Origin: Bacillota bacterium
GTDB lineage: Bacteria > Bacillota > Clostridia > Christensenellales > SZUA-584
Direction of reading: 5' to 3'
DNA length: 64,000 bases
Assembly: GCA_023397655.1 (NCBI GenBank)
Contig: JAEWTW010000026.1
Location: 186,001 to 250,000 of the forward strand
The translations under genes and the position numbers were made by a program. Within the stretch, counting starts at the first letter, position 1. The number at the start of each line of letters is the position of its first letter. Shown piece by piece: positions 36,543 through 44,805 of this stretch. A model generated the notes under the pieces. It was given only the letters and a program-made list of their open reading frames with translations. It did not search any database and was not told the DNA's origin.

Positions 36543-36935
36543 TCAGAAATACATCAGATAATCGAGTATCTCCTGCCGTACTTCTTCGTCATACTCCGCG
36601 GAAAGCCAAGGCTCCGGGCCCTCGTATTCAAAATGCGCACGCGCCATGGCACGCACAAAATCGCTCCCGTCCTCTAGCGAGATGCGCAGCAGCAGCGTCT
36701 TGTCCTCCAGACGCTTTACCGCTTCGGCGCGCACGCTGTCGCTTGGGTCGCCCTGCACAATTATCGCCATACAGCCTTGGTTTTGCAGCTTATTGACTAT
36801 CTCAAAGCGCACATCCTCATACGAGCTTTTCCTCCACATACGCATCAGGCGCTGATTGTCTTCTGCTTTTTTTGCCTTCCATAGCTGACAAGCCTCTATG
36901 AACCTGTGCCAGCATTCCGTTAGCCCTGTTTTCAT
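36543..36935 (-). CDS. Small HEAT-like protein without HxD tail
   Basis: The 130-residue protein has two to three HEAT-type helical pairs (SYEDVRFEIVNKLQNQG, PSDSVRAEAVKRLEDK, GSDFVRAMARAHFEY). It lacks both the MGLF start and the tail. The C-terminus is acidic and ends LDYLMYF. It may be an adaptor or a minimal relative of the array proteins. It sits 41 bp from the gene upstream. Confidence 0.65.
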   Translation of the reverse strand: MKTGLTECWHRFIEACQLWKAKKAEDNQRLMRMWRKSSYEDVRFEIVNKLQNQGCMAIIVQGDPSDSVRAEAVKRLEDKTLLLRISLEDGSDFVRAMARAHFEYEGPEPWLSAEYDEEVRQEILDYLMYF

Positions 36936-36976
36936 AGCGGTACCTCCATTGTATGAGCGAGATAATCGAAGCCCGG

Positions 36977-37483
36977 TTAATCACCCTGTTCAATATCCTG
37001 ATTTTCCGACAGCACCGCGTAAGCAGTGCGAAAACCTTCGCACATACGCGCCATTTCCAAATAGCATCCTTTTCGCGTATTAAAGTATAGCTTAAGCCAG
37101 AGATACTGTGCTTCCCACAGCGTTATCGTATCCTGTTCTAATCCAGAATTCGGGTGGATGTGAATATCCATTAGTATCTGCGCCAGCACCGCATTGGCCC
37201 CCTCGCTGTCCGACGTTTCCACTTCGCGCCGGATCAATTCTTCTGATTGCAGGTATCCTTTCCATGCTTCTTCAAATAAAAATGTGAGGTCATGACTCTG
37301 GCACACCATAAAGAACTTGCACTCCTCGCAATACTTGCCTTCAAACTCCGAATCGCAGGGCGTCACAAAATCCGTGCCATTTTCTTCGATATCACGGGCG
37401 CGCGCCTCCATTTTGCCTGCTTCTTGGTGCATTTTGTAGATACCGGCTATCGTCGGATCGTCCAGAACGTCACGGTTACTCAT
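36977..37483 (-). CDS. Hypothetical protein with CxxC pair, coupled to zinc-ribbon gene
   Basis: Starting at the ATG of MSNRDVLDD (which overlaps the upstream stop as ATGAGTAA) gives 168 residues. A longer in-frame start at 37600 would overlap the upstream gene by more than 120 bp. It has CEECKFFMVC near residue 55, possibly a metal site, in an otherwise helical acidic protein. I do not recognise the family. Confidence 0.6.
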   Translation of the reverse strand: MSNRDVLDDPTIAGIYKMHQEAGKMEARARDIEENGTDFVTPCDSEFEGKYCEECKFFMVCQSHDLTFLFEEAWKGYLQSEELIRREVETSDSEGANAVLAQILMDIHIHPNSGLEQDTITLWEAQYLWLKLYFNTRKGCYLEMARMCEGFRTAYAVLSENQDIEQGD

Positions 37484-37751
37484 AGCCACCCCCGCAGTGC
37501 GGACAAACTTGAATATAGTATCCACAGGTACATTCTCCCGAGTCTCCAGTATATCCGCCGTTTCCCAGCCCCGTTCCATGATAAATCGGGCAATTTTCAT
37601 CCCAGACGGACTCCAGACGCTTATAACGAATCACCGCTCCACAGTGAGAACATATTTCAGGGTTTCGTTTTGACTCACGTATCGACCGGATAATGAATAC
37701 CGAAATATAAAGCAGTAGTATGCCAAGCCCATCATTATACCCATGACGCAA
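37476..37751 (-). CDS. Small membrane-anchored double zinc-ribbon protein
   Basis: The 91-residue ORF has a hydrophobic N-terminus (GILLLYISVFIIRSI), then CSHC near residue 34 and, near the end, CTCGYYIQVCPHCG, so up to three cysteine pairs. The only upstream start is a TTG at 37751 with GAAAGGGG touching it, so the exact start is uncertain. The stop overlaps the next start. It appears to be the first gene of the long minus-strand array. Confidence 0.5.
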   Translation of the reverse strand: MRHGYNDGLGILLLYISVFIIRSIRESKRNPEICSHCGAVIRYKRLESVWDENCPIYHGTGLGNGGYTGDSGECTCGYYIQVCPHCGGGYE

Positions 37752-37799
37752 CCCCTTTCAATTTTCTGTATCCGGATTGAACCAACACTACCGAAAGGT

Positions 37800-38228
37800 T
37801 TATTCCCCCAGAGCTTGAAGATCTAAATGCGCCAGCGCTTCCTGTGTCTCAGAGAACCCCATACCGTGCGTGATGCAGTACAGCAGCGCAACATCGCGTT
37901 TTACCCGTGGATACAGTTCGTTCTTTTTCGCGATTCTCAGCATTTTTTGCGTTTTTTCCACATCCACACCCAACCCAATGGCCAGTTGTATTACCTTATC
38001 GCGTGATGGCCTGCGTGTGCCATTAAAAATTTGATGCCCATAGGTTCGCTCAATGCCGGAACGCTTAATGACATGCTGTGGTGTCTCACCCATGCTCATG
38101 CATAGCTCTCTGATGTAATCTGAAAATGACGGCAAATCCGGCAAGTCCGTATGAGTGATGTACTGATCAATGTTATCTGTTTTAAATAGGCTTTCTAGTA
38201 AATCGCCGGTGGACATTTTCTTCTCCAT
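37800..38228 (-). CDS. XRE-like DNA-binding regulator (paralogue of the kinase-linked regulator)
   Basis: The 142-residue protein has a helix-turn-helix in the middle (HVIKRSGIERTYGHQIFNGT followed by RRPSRDKVIQLA, residues ~53-85). The last ~50 residues are helical (LYPRVKRDVALLYCITHG). It is clearly paralogous to 40773-41219, sharing the order and the GTR-PSRDKVIQLA motif. It ends 48 bp before the array begins and is a plausible local regulator. GGAGG precedes its ATG. Confidence 0.82.
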   Translation of the reverse strand: MEKKMSTGDLLESLFKTDNIDQYITHTDLPDLPSFSDYIRELCMSMGETPQHVIKRSGIERTYGHQIFNGTRRPSRDKVIQLAIGLGVDVEKTQKMLRIAKKNELYPRVKRDVALLYCITHGMGFSETQEALAHLDLQALGE

Positions 38229-38304
38229 AATGAACCTCCATTTGCATTAACCTTTTACTCGCAAGAATAAACGCCACAAGGGGCAACTTTCTATACATCT
38301 TTGG

Positions 38305-38859
38305 TCAAGCCCTCGCTGTCATCTTTTCCATAAGTCTTTCAAATATGTTGGGTTGTATACAATAACGGGGGTCACCTGCTCTCAATGCTGTCAGCACGTC
38401 ATAAGCTTTCTGCCAATAAAGGCCGCAGATTTCTTCCTTTTGAAATCGCTCCAGATCAATATCATTTACTTTTAAAACATACACTCGGTCAATTTCGTTG
38501 TTGATAAATCTCGATCCATGGAATTCGGCTTCCCAGCTTACATGCTGATCAAACAGAAATTCAAGTCCCTTTCCCGGCTTTATACCAAGCTCTTCCTCAA
38601 GCTCTCTATTCGCGGTTGTCTCATATGTCTCCCCTTTGGCAACATGTCCTGCACAGGAGGTATCGAAGCAATTCGGGAAAGCGTCCTTGTCAGGGCTGCG
38701 CTGCTGCAACAGGACAAAAAAGCTGTTGCCTTCCGCGTCATCCCGTACTACCCATACATGGGAGCTGGCATGCAAATCTCCGTCCCTATGAACTGCATTG
38801 CGGTCTTTATATATTCCGGTACCGCTGCCGTCCTCATTAAAAATCTCCAACTGTTCCAT
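38305..38859 (-). CDS. NUDIX hydrolase (YfcD/isopentenyl-isomerase-like)
   Basis: The 184-residue protein has a NUDIX box (GHVAKGETYETTANRELEEE, residues ~72-91), preceded by HASSHVWVVRD and FDTSCAG. These motifs place it in the subgroup resembling isopentenyl-diphosphate isomerase and YfcD. Hydrolysis of a nucleoside or prenyl diphosphate is likely; the substrate is unknown. It stands alone between the regulator gene and the kinase gene. Confidence 0.88.
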   Translation of the reverse strand: MEQLEIFNEDGSGTGIYKDRNAVHRDGDLHASSHVWVVRDDAEGNSFFVLLQQRSPDKDAFPNCFDTSCAGHVAKGETYETTANRELEEELGIKPGKGLEFLFDQHVSWEAEFHGSRFINNEIDRVYVLKVNDIDLERFQKEEICGLYWQKAYDVLTALRAGDPRYCIQPNIFERLMEKMTARA

Positions 38860-38974
38860 GACTGCCTCCTTGCGCTGTTTACAATTGTGGAAATATTATT
38901 TTCTATCCTTAAAGTAAAGTTGTTCTCAAATAATATGAAGCTGATAAAAGAATTGTAGCAGTTTAAAATAATTT

Positions 38975-38997
38975 AAGGTGTGCAGACTGCACACCTT
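38975..38997. terminator. Perfect 11-bp hairpin after the kinase gene
   Basis: AAGGTGTGCAG and CTGCACACCTT are separated by one base, giving a perfect inverted repeat. A T-run follows on the plus strand (TATTTTTTT), and a weaker TTAAATTATTTT on the minus strand. It lies 25 bp beyond the kinase stop and probably ends that operon. Confidence 0.7.
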
Positions 38998-39021
38998 TCG
39001 GTATTTTTTTGATATTTACCC

Positions 39022-40773
39022 TCACTGATATGTAATTTCTATATTGGTTCCCGTCAGCGCTTGCGCCGCGCCCCGCATATCCTCGGTGAGCGTAATGTTT
39101 TCAAGATTAGGGAGCCGTATAAGGGGTAAAAGGTCAATATCCGGCATATTCCATACTCCCACATTGTTGAGGCTCGCCAGGTTTTCGATCCCCGACAGCG
39201 ATTTAATTTCTACGCCGTCCAACTCCAAACTCTCCAAATCCTCAATTCCGGCCAGTTCGTGAAGCGATGCGAGCGAAGACGCCGCGATCTTTAATTGATG
39301 TATCGTTTTTCCGTTTAGATACGGCAGGTATTTTTCAGTATCCATATTGATCATATGCAGATACTCAATATCCCCGAGCGAAGCAAGCGGGGAAAAATCA
39401 TCCGTCAAACAACTGACTAAAATCAGTTCCCTGATGCTTGGGCAATCTGCCAGCGGAGACAGATCCATAACGGCGTCACAATCCGTCAATAGAAAATGTT
39501 TCAGCCCCGGAAGTTGCCGGATGATTTCGATGTCGGTGACAGGACAAGAGTAAAGTTCCAGCGATTGAAGGCCGGAAAGCTGCACAAGCGCGGATATGTC
39601 TGTAAAATCCTGATACCCCAAGCTTAGTTGCTGAAGATTCTTTAGTTTGGCGATATCGCCCAGATCAGATATAGCTCCCTCTCCTGCTTCGATCTCACCA
39701 CTGTTAACCTGCCCGCGCAGTTCGTTCAGTTCCTCCTGCGTTTTTGCGGTATGGCCGGCGTAGATATACAGCTCCTTAACGTTATTTAGTTCCTCCACTT
39801 GAATAGGCTCATCTTCCGACTTGCCAAGCTGAAGACGCACCGCCTGCTCAACAAGCGGCTCGGAAAAATATGCATCGGAGTTGTTATAGAAAACAGGAGG
39901 CCTGATATCGGTAAATCTTCCGATCGCAAACCCTGCATTTAGCAATACAAACGATGCAAGCGCCATGCCAAGCACCAGCAGCGTCTTTTTCTTTTTGTGC
40001 CCGTCGGCGCTTTGAAGTGCTCTTCTAACTTGTTCCGCATCACGGTATCGGTCTTTCGGCGCAAAGGCCGTACATTTGCGCACGATATGTTCCAATCTGC
40101 GGTTCTTTAAGCGTAAAGCCTTCAATGATGTGCGCCCAGTTAGCAGCCAGGAAAGAACTACGCCCAATGAAAATATATCAGCGCGATTATCGGTTTGAGA
40201 AAACCCGTATTGCTCGGGCGGCGCAAATTCCTGCGTTCCGAAGAAAACGGTGTCTGCCCGTGCGGATTCGTCATACTCACGCGAAATGCCAAAGTCAATC
40301 AGCGTCACTTTTCCGCTTTCATCTATTATAATATTTTGCGGCTTTAAATCCCGGTGTATGATTGGTGGCTTTTGCTTATGAAGATACGCGAGTATTTCAC
40401 AAAGTTGTATGCCGATATTGATGACCTGCTTTTCCGAAAGCCGTTCTTTAAGCTGGCTTAACGGGTCACCCTGCGCAAACTGACGTACGACACAGAGCAT
40501 GTTTTTGTTTTGAAACTCCTCCACCAGCTCAGGCAAACCTCTATGATGGAGCTTTTTCAGTAATTCATTTTCTGATGCTTGAGATAATAAGGAAGTGTCA
40601 GTATAGCACTTTGCTATATAGTCGGTATTGAAGCTGTCTCTGACGAGCAGAGTTTCTCCCATCTGATTTTGCGCAAGGCATTCCATAGGCTCATATTTTT
40701 CAAGAAAATCCTTAGGATAATAGTTATCGTCATATTCCTTAAGGAAATCATTTAAGATTTCTTTATCCATCAT
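39022..40773 (-). CDS. Membrane Ser/Thr protein kinase with LRR ectodomain
   Basis: The 583-residue protein has an N-terminal Hanks-type kinase domain (IHRDLKPQNIIID near residue 140, DFGIS near 160, GTQEFAPPEQ near 179). A membrane helix follows (LLVLGMALASFVLLNAGFAIG, ~263-283). An extracytoplasmic region of about 300 residues carries roughly seven LRR units (LQSLELYSCPVTDIEIIRQL and similar). It replaces the PASTA domains of common Bacillota kinases with LRRs, so it may sense a protein ligand. Its start overlaps the stop of an XRE-like gene (TAATG), so the two are translationally coupled. Confidence 0.92.
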   Translation of the reverse strand: MMDKEILNDFLKEYDDNYYPKDFLEKYEPMECLAQNQMGETLLVRDSFNTDYIAKCYTDTSLLSQASENELLKKLHHRGLPELVEEFQNKNMLCVVRQFAQGDPLSQLKERLSEKQVINIGIQLCEILAYLHKQKPPIIHRDLKPQNIIIDESGKVTLIDFGISREYDESARADTVFFGTQEFAPPEQYGFSQTDNRADIFSLGVVLSWLLTGRTSLKALRLKNRRLEHIVRKCTAFAPKDRYRDAEQVRRALQSADGHKKKKTLLVLGMALASFVLLNAGFAIGRFTDIRPPVFYNNSDAYFSEPLVEQAVRLQLGKSEDEPIQVEELNNVKELYIYAGHTAKTQEELNELRGQVNSGEIEAGEGAISDLGDIAKLKNLQQLSLGYQDFTDISALVQLSGLQSLELYSCPVTDIEIIRQLPGLKHFLLTDCDAVMDLSPLADCPSIRELILVSCLTDDFSPLASLGDIEYLHMINMDTEKYLPYLNGKTIHQLKIAASSLASLHELAGIEDLESLELDGVEIKSLSGIENLASLNNVGVWNMPDIDLLPLIRLPNLENITLTEDMRGAAQALTGTNIEITYQ

Positions 40774-41219
40774 TATGTTTCCCCAAGTATCTGTAATCCA
40801 AGATCGTGCAGCAAGCTTTGGGTTTTATCAATATTGAAAAGATGATTGATGCAATAGATGATGGCGGCATCTCTTTTAAGCCGGGGGTATAACGGGCTTT
40901 TTTGTGCAATCTGAAGCATCTTCTGAGTTCCTTCCAGATCAAGCCCAAAACCGAAGGCCAACTGAATCACTTTATCTCTGGAGGGTTTTCGCGTTCCGTT
41001 AAAAAGCTGATTACAAAAAGCCTTTTCGATAGAAGCTCGGCTTGCTATATCGCTTTTCTTTTCTCCGCGTTCGTTGCGCATCTGTTCGATATAGTCATGA
41101 AAAACTGGTATCTTTAGGTCTACTTGGTTATTTTCAATAAAGTCTTTGATGTCAGCTGTTTTGAATAGTCGGCGAAAAAGTGTGCTTGTCCTCAACCCCG
41201 ACCCCTTTTCTTCCTGCAT
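40773..41219 (-). CDS. XRE-like regulator coupled to the Ser/Thr kinase
   Basis: The 148-residue protein has a central helix-turn-helix with NGTRKPSRDKVIQLA near residue 75 and a helical C-terminal part (LYPRLKRDAAIIYCINH). It is paralogous to 37800-38228. The stop overlaps the kinase start, so it is probably a partner or substrate of the kinase that links membrane sensing to transcription. Two copies of GAATAATAT flank its likely promoter. Confidence 0.84.
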   Translation of the reverse strand: MQEEKGSGLRTSTLFRRLFKTADIKDFIENNQVDLKIPVFHDYIEQMRNERGEKKSDIASRASIEKAFCNQLFNGTRKPSRDKVIQLAFGFGLDLEGTQKMLQIAQKSPLYPRLKRDAAIIYCINHLFNIDKTQSLLHDLGLQILGET

Positions 41220-41237
41220 TTAGACACCCTTTATATG

Positions 41238-41278
41238 AATAATATTTGATAATAGTCATATTTTACAATGAATAATAT
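41238..41278. promoter_or_regulatory. Direct repeats GAATAATAT upstream of the kinase operon
   Basis: Two identical 9-bp units at 41238-41246 and 41270-41278 start 32 bp apart in the AT-rich region upstream of the XRE-like gene. The spacing of three helical turns fits binding of a dimeric regulator. 41279-41462 shows no gene. Confidence 0.35.
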
Positions 41279-41462
41279 AACATAAAAGAGATATAGTATC
41301 AATTATATTACCTTAATAATATAAATATTAGCTAAAAAACTGATCATGTGTGATCGACAGCATTCCACAATTCTAACTCATATAATTTTTTCCTATAAAA
41401 GCGCACTATGGAGAATACGTGCCAAATTTCCTACACCATGAGTGGATATATTTAGGCCCTAA

Positions 41463-42272
41463 CTATAATGTCATATCCTTTTCTTGGTCTTTACGTATTA
41501 TAGACAATTTCTTTGTTGAGCCAACTATTATGCTCCTTACCTTTTTTCTTATTACTTGATCGTCAAGTTCTGCAACCTTAAATTTCTGCTGCAAGAACTC
41601 TTTGACCTCCTGATCAGTAATTGTTGGAGAGCCTTTACATATTTGTCCCCGCTGTTCAACTCGATTACTACAGCGCCAAATTATCTCTTTATGATCCTTA
41701 GCACTTCGCGTAATACGGCGATATACTCCTCCACATTCTGAACATATTATAAGCCCACTCAAAGCATAGCCGCTGTTATACTTTGTAGCTTTTCTTTCAG
41801 AGCCGCCTTCGCTCCGTGTGATATTAGTACGACGAAACTTTTCAGTTTGAACTTCTTCAAACAGTTCTTTTGTAATTATAGGCGGATGATTATTATGTGC
41901 AACGTGCTGCTTTAATTCTCCGGTATTATTGACTTGTCTTCCGTCACTTACAAACGTCTTTTGTAGTAAAGCGTCTCCGATATACTTTTCATTTGAAAGC
42001 AACTTATCAATTGCCTCTCTATTCCACCTGGGCTTACCCGTTGGAGATTGCACGCCTTTTTCAAATAGAAAATCGGCTATTTTCCCCAGACTATAACCCA
42101 ATATATAAAGTTCGAATATACTTAGAACGTTTTTTGCTTCATGCTCATTAATAACAAGATTGCCTTGAACGTCTTGTTTATAGCCATAGCAGGTTCGATT
42201 CGCCATTTTTGAATTGCCATCAGAAAAACCTTTTCTGATTCCTTCTGAAATTAGCTCGTTTATTCTGTCCAT
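41463..42272 (-). CDS. Recombinase-like protein lacking the catalytic domain
   Basis: The 269-residue protein starts MDRINELISEGIRKG at an ATG with AGGAGG. It has the recombinase DNA-binding domain (CYGYKQDVQGNLVINEHEA to about residue 125) and a zinc ribbon (CSECGG...WRCSNR...GQICKG, ~185-225). It has no resolvase catalytic domain: no YxRxS motif and only about 25 residues before the DNA-binding domain. It follows complete recombinase R2 in the same direction. It may act as an accessory factor that binds attachment DNA without cutting. A simple truncation is less likely because it has its own start and ribosome binding site. Confidence 0.82.
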   Translation of the reverse strand: MDRINELISEGIRKGFSDGNSKMANRTCYGYKQDVQGNLVINEHEAKNVLSIFELYILGYSLGKIADFLFEKGVQSPTGKPRWNREAIDKLLSNEKYIGDALLQKTFVSDGRQVNNTGELKQHVAHNNHPPIITKELFEEVQTEKFRRTNITRSEGGSERKATKYNSGYALSGLIICSECGGVYRRITRSAKDHKEIIWRCSNRVEQRGQICKGSPTITDQEVKEFLQQKFKVAELDDQVIRKKVRSIIVGSTKKLSIIRKDQEKDMTL

Positions 42273-42295
42273 AATCAATCCTCCTAATTTTAAGA

Positions 42296-42326
42296 AAACA
42301 AAAAAGACACAACTTTCTCTTGTGCC
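42296..42326 (-). terminator. Rho-independent terminator after recombinase R2
   Basis: On the minus strand GGCACAA-N7-TTGTGTC forms a 7-bp stem followed by TTTTTTGTTTT. It ends 34 bp beyond the R2 stop and 24 bp before the next start, so the catalytic-domain-less gene is either attenuated or has its own promoter. Confidence 0.7.
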
Positions 42327-42359
42327 TATTGAAATAATCATTTTTATAAATCAGGTTTG

Positions 42360-44021
42360 TCAACTTATCTTGGTGGTGACGAGGGGAGAATTGCCCCCGT
42401 CGCACAATATTGCATTCTGGCCCTGGCCAGAAGCATTTTCGCTTCCTTCTGAGAGCTTAATAGAACCTACGATGTCCTCGATCTCTTTGGTTATTGATAT
42501 ATCCTTGCAGAAGTTGAATACTACCTCTACCCAGTCTTTATAGACAATAACCTTATCGATAAATGTCTCTACCAATACCTTAGTCATTTTCAGAGTACCG
42601 ACTTCAAGCTGATTTCTTGCAATCCTGAACATCTTTGTGATCTCTTCTTCATTAAGCTGCTTGATATTGGCGTTCTTACAAAGCTCCTGATAGCTTTCAT
42701 TTAGACGTTCTTTTTCTTGTTCAAGCTCGCTGAGCTTCTTTGCTAACGCGGTTGATGGCGATGCCATAATCATTTCAACAATGTTGTCGATAGACTTCGT
42801 GACTTCTTTGATCTTCTTCTCGTAATTCGCCTTCGTATTTATATGCCCGGCATTCTTGCTCAGTTGATATTCACCGTAGGCCGCACAGATTTTTGGAATC
42901 AGCGTTTCATCAAAAAGATATTCTGCAAGCTTCTCCATAACAAAGGTTTCAAGGTATTCCCTGCGTATTTCTTTGTTCTCACAGCCGTTACGGCTCTTTC
43001 TGCCAGTACAAGCATAGGTCACATGCAACGTCTTTTTGCGTCCGGAGTTCTTCCGGTTTCCCGTATAGACTCTCCCGCATTCTCCGCAGATGACTTTTCT
43101 GGAAAGCAGGTAGACCTCTTTGGCGTTATTGCATGACCTGATTTTTCTGCGTGATTCCATTTTTTTAAGAGCAAGTTGGTAGTCTTCCTTGGAAATAATC
43201 TGTGGCACTCCGCCTTCAATACGAACCATCTCTTCTTCAGCTTTATACAGGTGGCTGTTTCTCCTGCCATCAATATCCTTTGAAGACATGCGATTGAAGA
43301 TGTATACGCCGGTATATCGTTCATTTCTCAGAATACTTGAAATGGAGCCTTTACTGAAAGGTTTTCCGGCTTTGGTCATATACCCCTGAGCGTTTAGCGC
43401 ATCTGCGATTACACCGTAACCGCTCCCTTCTATATACATCTGAAATATCATTCGAACGGCTTCAGCTTCTTTTTCATTGATGGTGTACTTTTTTGTATCG
43501 GGATCGACATTGTAACCAAGCGCTCCGGTACCGCCAGTATGCAGTCCTTTAAGTGCATTTTCAGTCATGCCTTTTTGTACTTCTCTGGCAAGGTTTTTAG
43601 AATAGTACTCAGCCATCGCCTCAAGTACGCTCTCCAGGATAATGCTCTCCGGGCCGTCGTCCAGATATTCCAAAACACTTAAGAGAGATATACCGCTTCT
43701 CTTAAGCTCTGTCCGGTAACCAATGCTATCACTTCTGTTTCGCGCAAACCGGTCGAGTTTATGAACGATGACCACATCAAACAGATCTTTCTTTGCATCC
43801 TTGATCATTGTCAAAAACTCAGGACGGTTATCTGTCATTGCCGATTTTGCACGATCAATGTATTCAGCAACAACGATAATATCATTTCGCTTTGCGTATT
43901 CGTTTATCGCACGAAGTTGAGCATCAATTGATTCATCTCTCTGGTTATCCGAAGAGAATCTTGCATAAACCGCCGCACGTACCGTTCCTCTGTTTTCTCT
44001 GATTTTTTCTAAAACTTTCAT
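42360..44021 (-). CDS. Large serine recombinase (R2)
   Basis: The 553-residue protein has the same domain order as R1: resolvase domain with YARFSSDNQRDES, recombinase domain, zinc ribbon (CGECG...), coiled coil and basic C-terminus. It is about 93% identical to R1 over nearly the whole length and differs mainly in the last ~30 residues. AAGGAGG precedes its start and the frame is intact. R1 and R2 lie in the same orientation 26 kb apart and flank the HEAT/radical SAM/kinase island. R2 additionally has the accessory recombinase-like gene downstream. Confidence 0.95.
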   Translation of the reverse strand: MKVLEKIRENRGTVRAAVYARFSSDNQRDESIDAQLRAINEYAKRNDIIVVAEYIDRAKSAMTDNRPEFLTMIKDAKKDLFDVVIVHKLDRFARNRSDSIGYRTELKRSGISLLSVLEYLDDGPESIILESVLEAMAEYYSKNLAREVQKGMTENALKGLHTGGTGALGYNVDPDTKKYTINEKEAEAVRMIFQMYIEGSGYGVIADALNAQGYMTKAGKPFSKGSISSILRNERYTGVYIFNRMSSKDIDGRRNSHLYKAEEEMVRIEGGVPQIISKEDYQLALKKMESRRKIRSCNNAKEVYLLSRKVICGECGRVYTGNRKNSGRKKTLHVTYACTGRKSRNGCENKEIRREYLETFVMEKLAEYLFDETLIPKICAAYGEYQLSKNAGHINTKANYEKKIKEVTKSIDNIVEMIMASPSTALAKKLSELEQEKERLNESYQELCKNANIKQLNEEEITKMFRIARNQLEVGTLKMTKVLVETFIDKVIVYKDWVEVVFNFCKDISITKEIEDIVGSIKLSEGSENASGQGQNAILCDGGNSPLVTTKIS

Positions 44022-44048
44022 CGCTTCCTCCTTAATAGAAATAGGAAG

Positions 44049-44177
44049 CTAATGCAGCATGAACATTATTAAATTGTCAATGTTCTTATATGTTACCTTA
44101 AGTGTATCAGCTTCCGTTTTATAATCAAGGCTGTCAAATGTCTTGCTCGTTATATTGGCATTCGTAAATACAACCAT
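44049..44177 (-). CDS. Small ORF preceding recombinase R2 (42 residues)
   Basis: From an ATG (MVVFTNANITSKTFDSLDYK) to a TAG just before the R2 ribosome binding site, the frame matches the small ORFs ahead of R1 and R3. Substitutions between copies are mostly conservative (SLEYK/SLDYK, ADKLKV/ADTLKV), suggesting selection on the protein. Upstream in-frame codons (NIGDVTLLNARM) still resemble R3 but no good start or binding site is seen, so the 5' end may be eroded. Confidence 0.5.
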   Translation of the reverse strand: MVVFTNANITSKTFDSLDYKTEADTLKVTYKNIDNLIMFMLH

Positions 44178-44300
44178 TCGTGCGTTTAACAGCGTCACGT
44201 CGCCAATGTTTAATATTTACTCACTCAACGTGCGTCGATATTAGTCAACTGCTGCGTATGTTTCCTCACCACTGAACCGTCGTGTGTTGTTAAAAGCAAT

Positions 44301-44329
44301 AAAAAGAAGGCGGTTTTTACTTAACCGCC
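44301..44329 (-). terminator. Rho-independent terminator of the arsenic operon
   Basis: GGCGGTT pairs with AACCGCC across a 7-nt loop. On the minus strand the stem is followed by TTCTTTTTATT. It lies 27 bp beyond the stop of the DUF2703 gene. 44178-44300 shows no gene. Confidence 0.82.
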
Positions 44330-44355
44330 CACTTCTTTGTTAACTTGAAACAGTG

Positions 44356-44805
44356 TTAACAACAACATCCACTGTTACCGCTGCAGCAACAGCCGGAATT
44401 CTTTGATGTTTCCTGCTTTTCTTCTATTCCTAAAGCTTTGTACGCCGCCTGGCGAATGGCTTTAGCGGGGATATCATCGTAATCGTTACCTTCAAATTTA
44501 ACCGCTCGACAATATGTTTCTTTTCCCAATAAAGCAGTACAAGACTCACAATAGTTATCATAAACTTCTATATCGAGTATGTCTTCAATGGGGACTCCAT
44601 TAAACAGCACGGTATTCGATTGTGGGATTTGATTATCATCAAGTTTTGTCTCGGTCAGTTCGAAAACAATACCCTGAGGCTCAAGAGTCCTTTTTAATCT
44701 CTTTACCTCATTTGCAAGATTTTCACCCGTATCATAGCAGCGATCACAAGTATCACCTTCTACGTCAAGGTGTCTCCATTCAATTTTAAGCGTTTTCAAA
44801 ATCAT
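44356..44805 (-). CDS. DUF2703 protein of an arsenic cassette
   Basis: The 149-residue protein has the DUF2703 pattern: KIEWRHLDVEGDTCDRCYDT at the N-terminus and YDNYCESCTALLGKETYC near residue 83. It has a cysteine-rich C-terminus (SGCCCSGNSGCCC). The many cysteines suggest binding of arsenic or another thiophilic metal. Its ATG overlaps the arsM stop (ATGA), and it is followed by a terminator, so it is the last gene of the sigma factor-arsM operon. Proteins of this family are often found beside arsenic genes; the precise role is not known to me. Confidence 0.85.
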   Translation of the reverse strand: MILKTLKIEWRHLDVEGDTCDRCYDTGENLANEVKRLKRTLEPQGIVFELTETKLDDNQIPQSNTVLFNGVPIEDILDIEVYDNYCESCTALLGKETYCRAVKFEGNDYDDIPAKAIRQAAYKALGIEEKQETSKNSGCCCSGNSGCCC

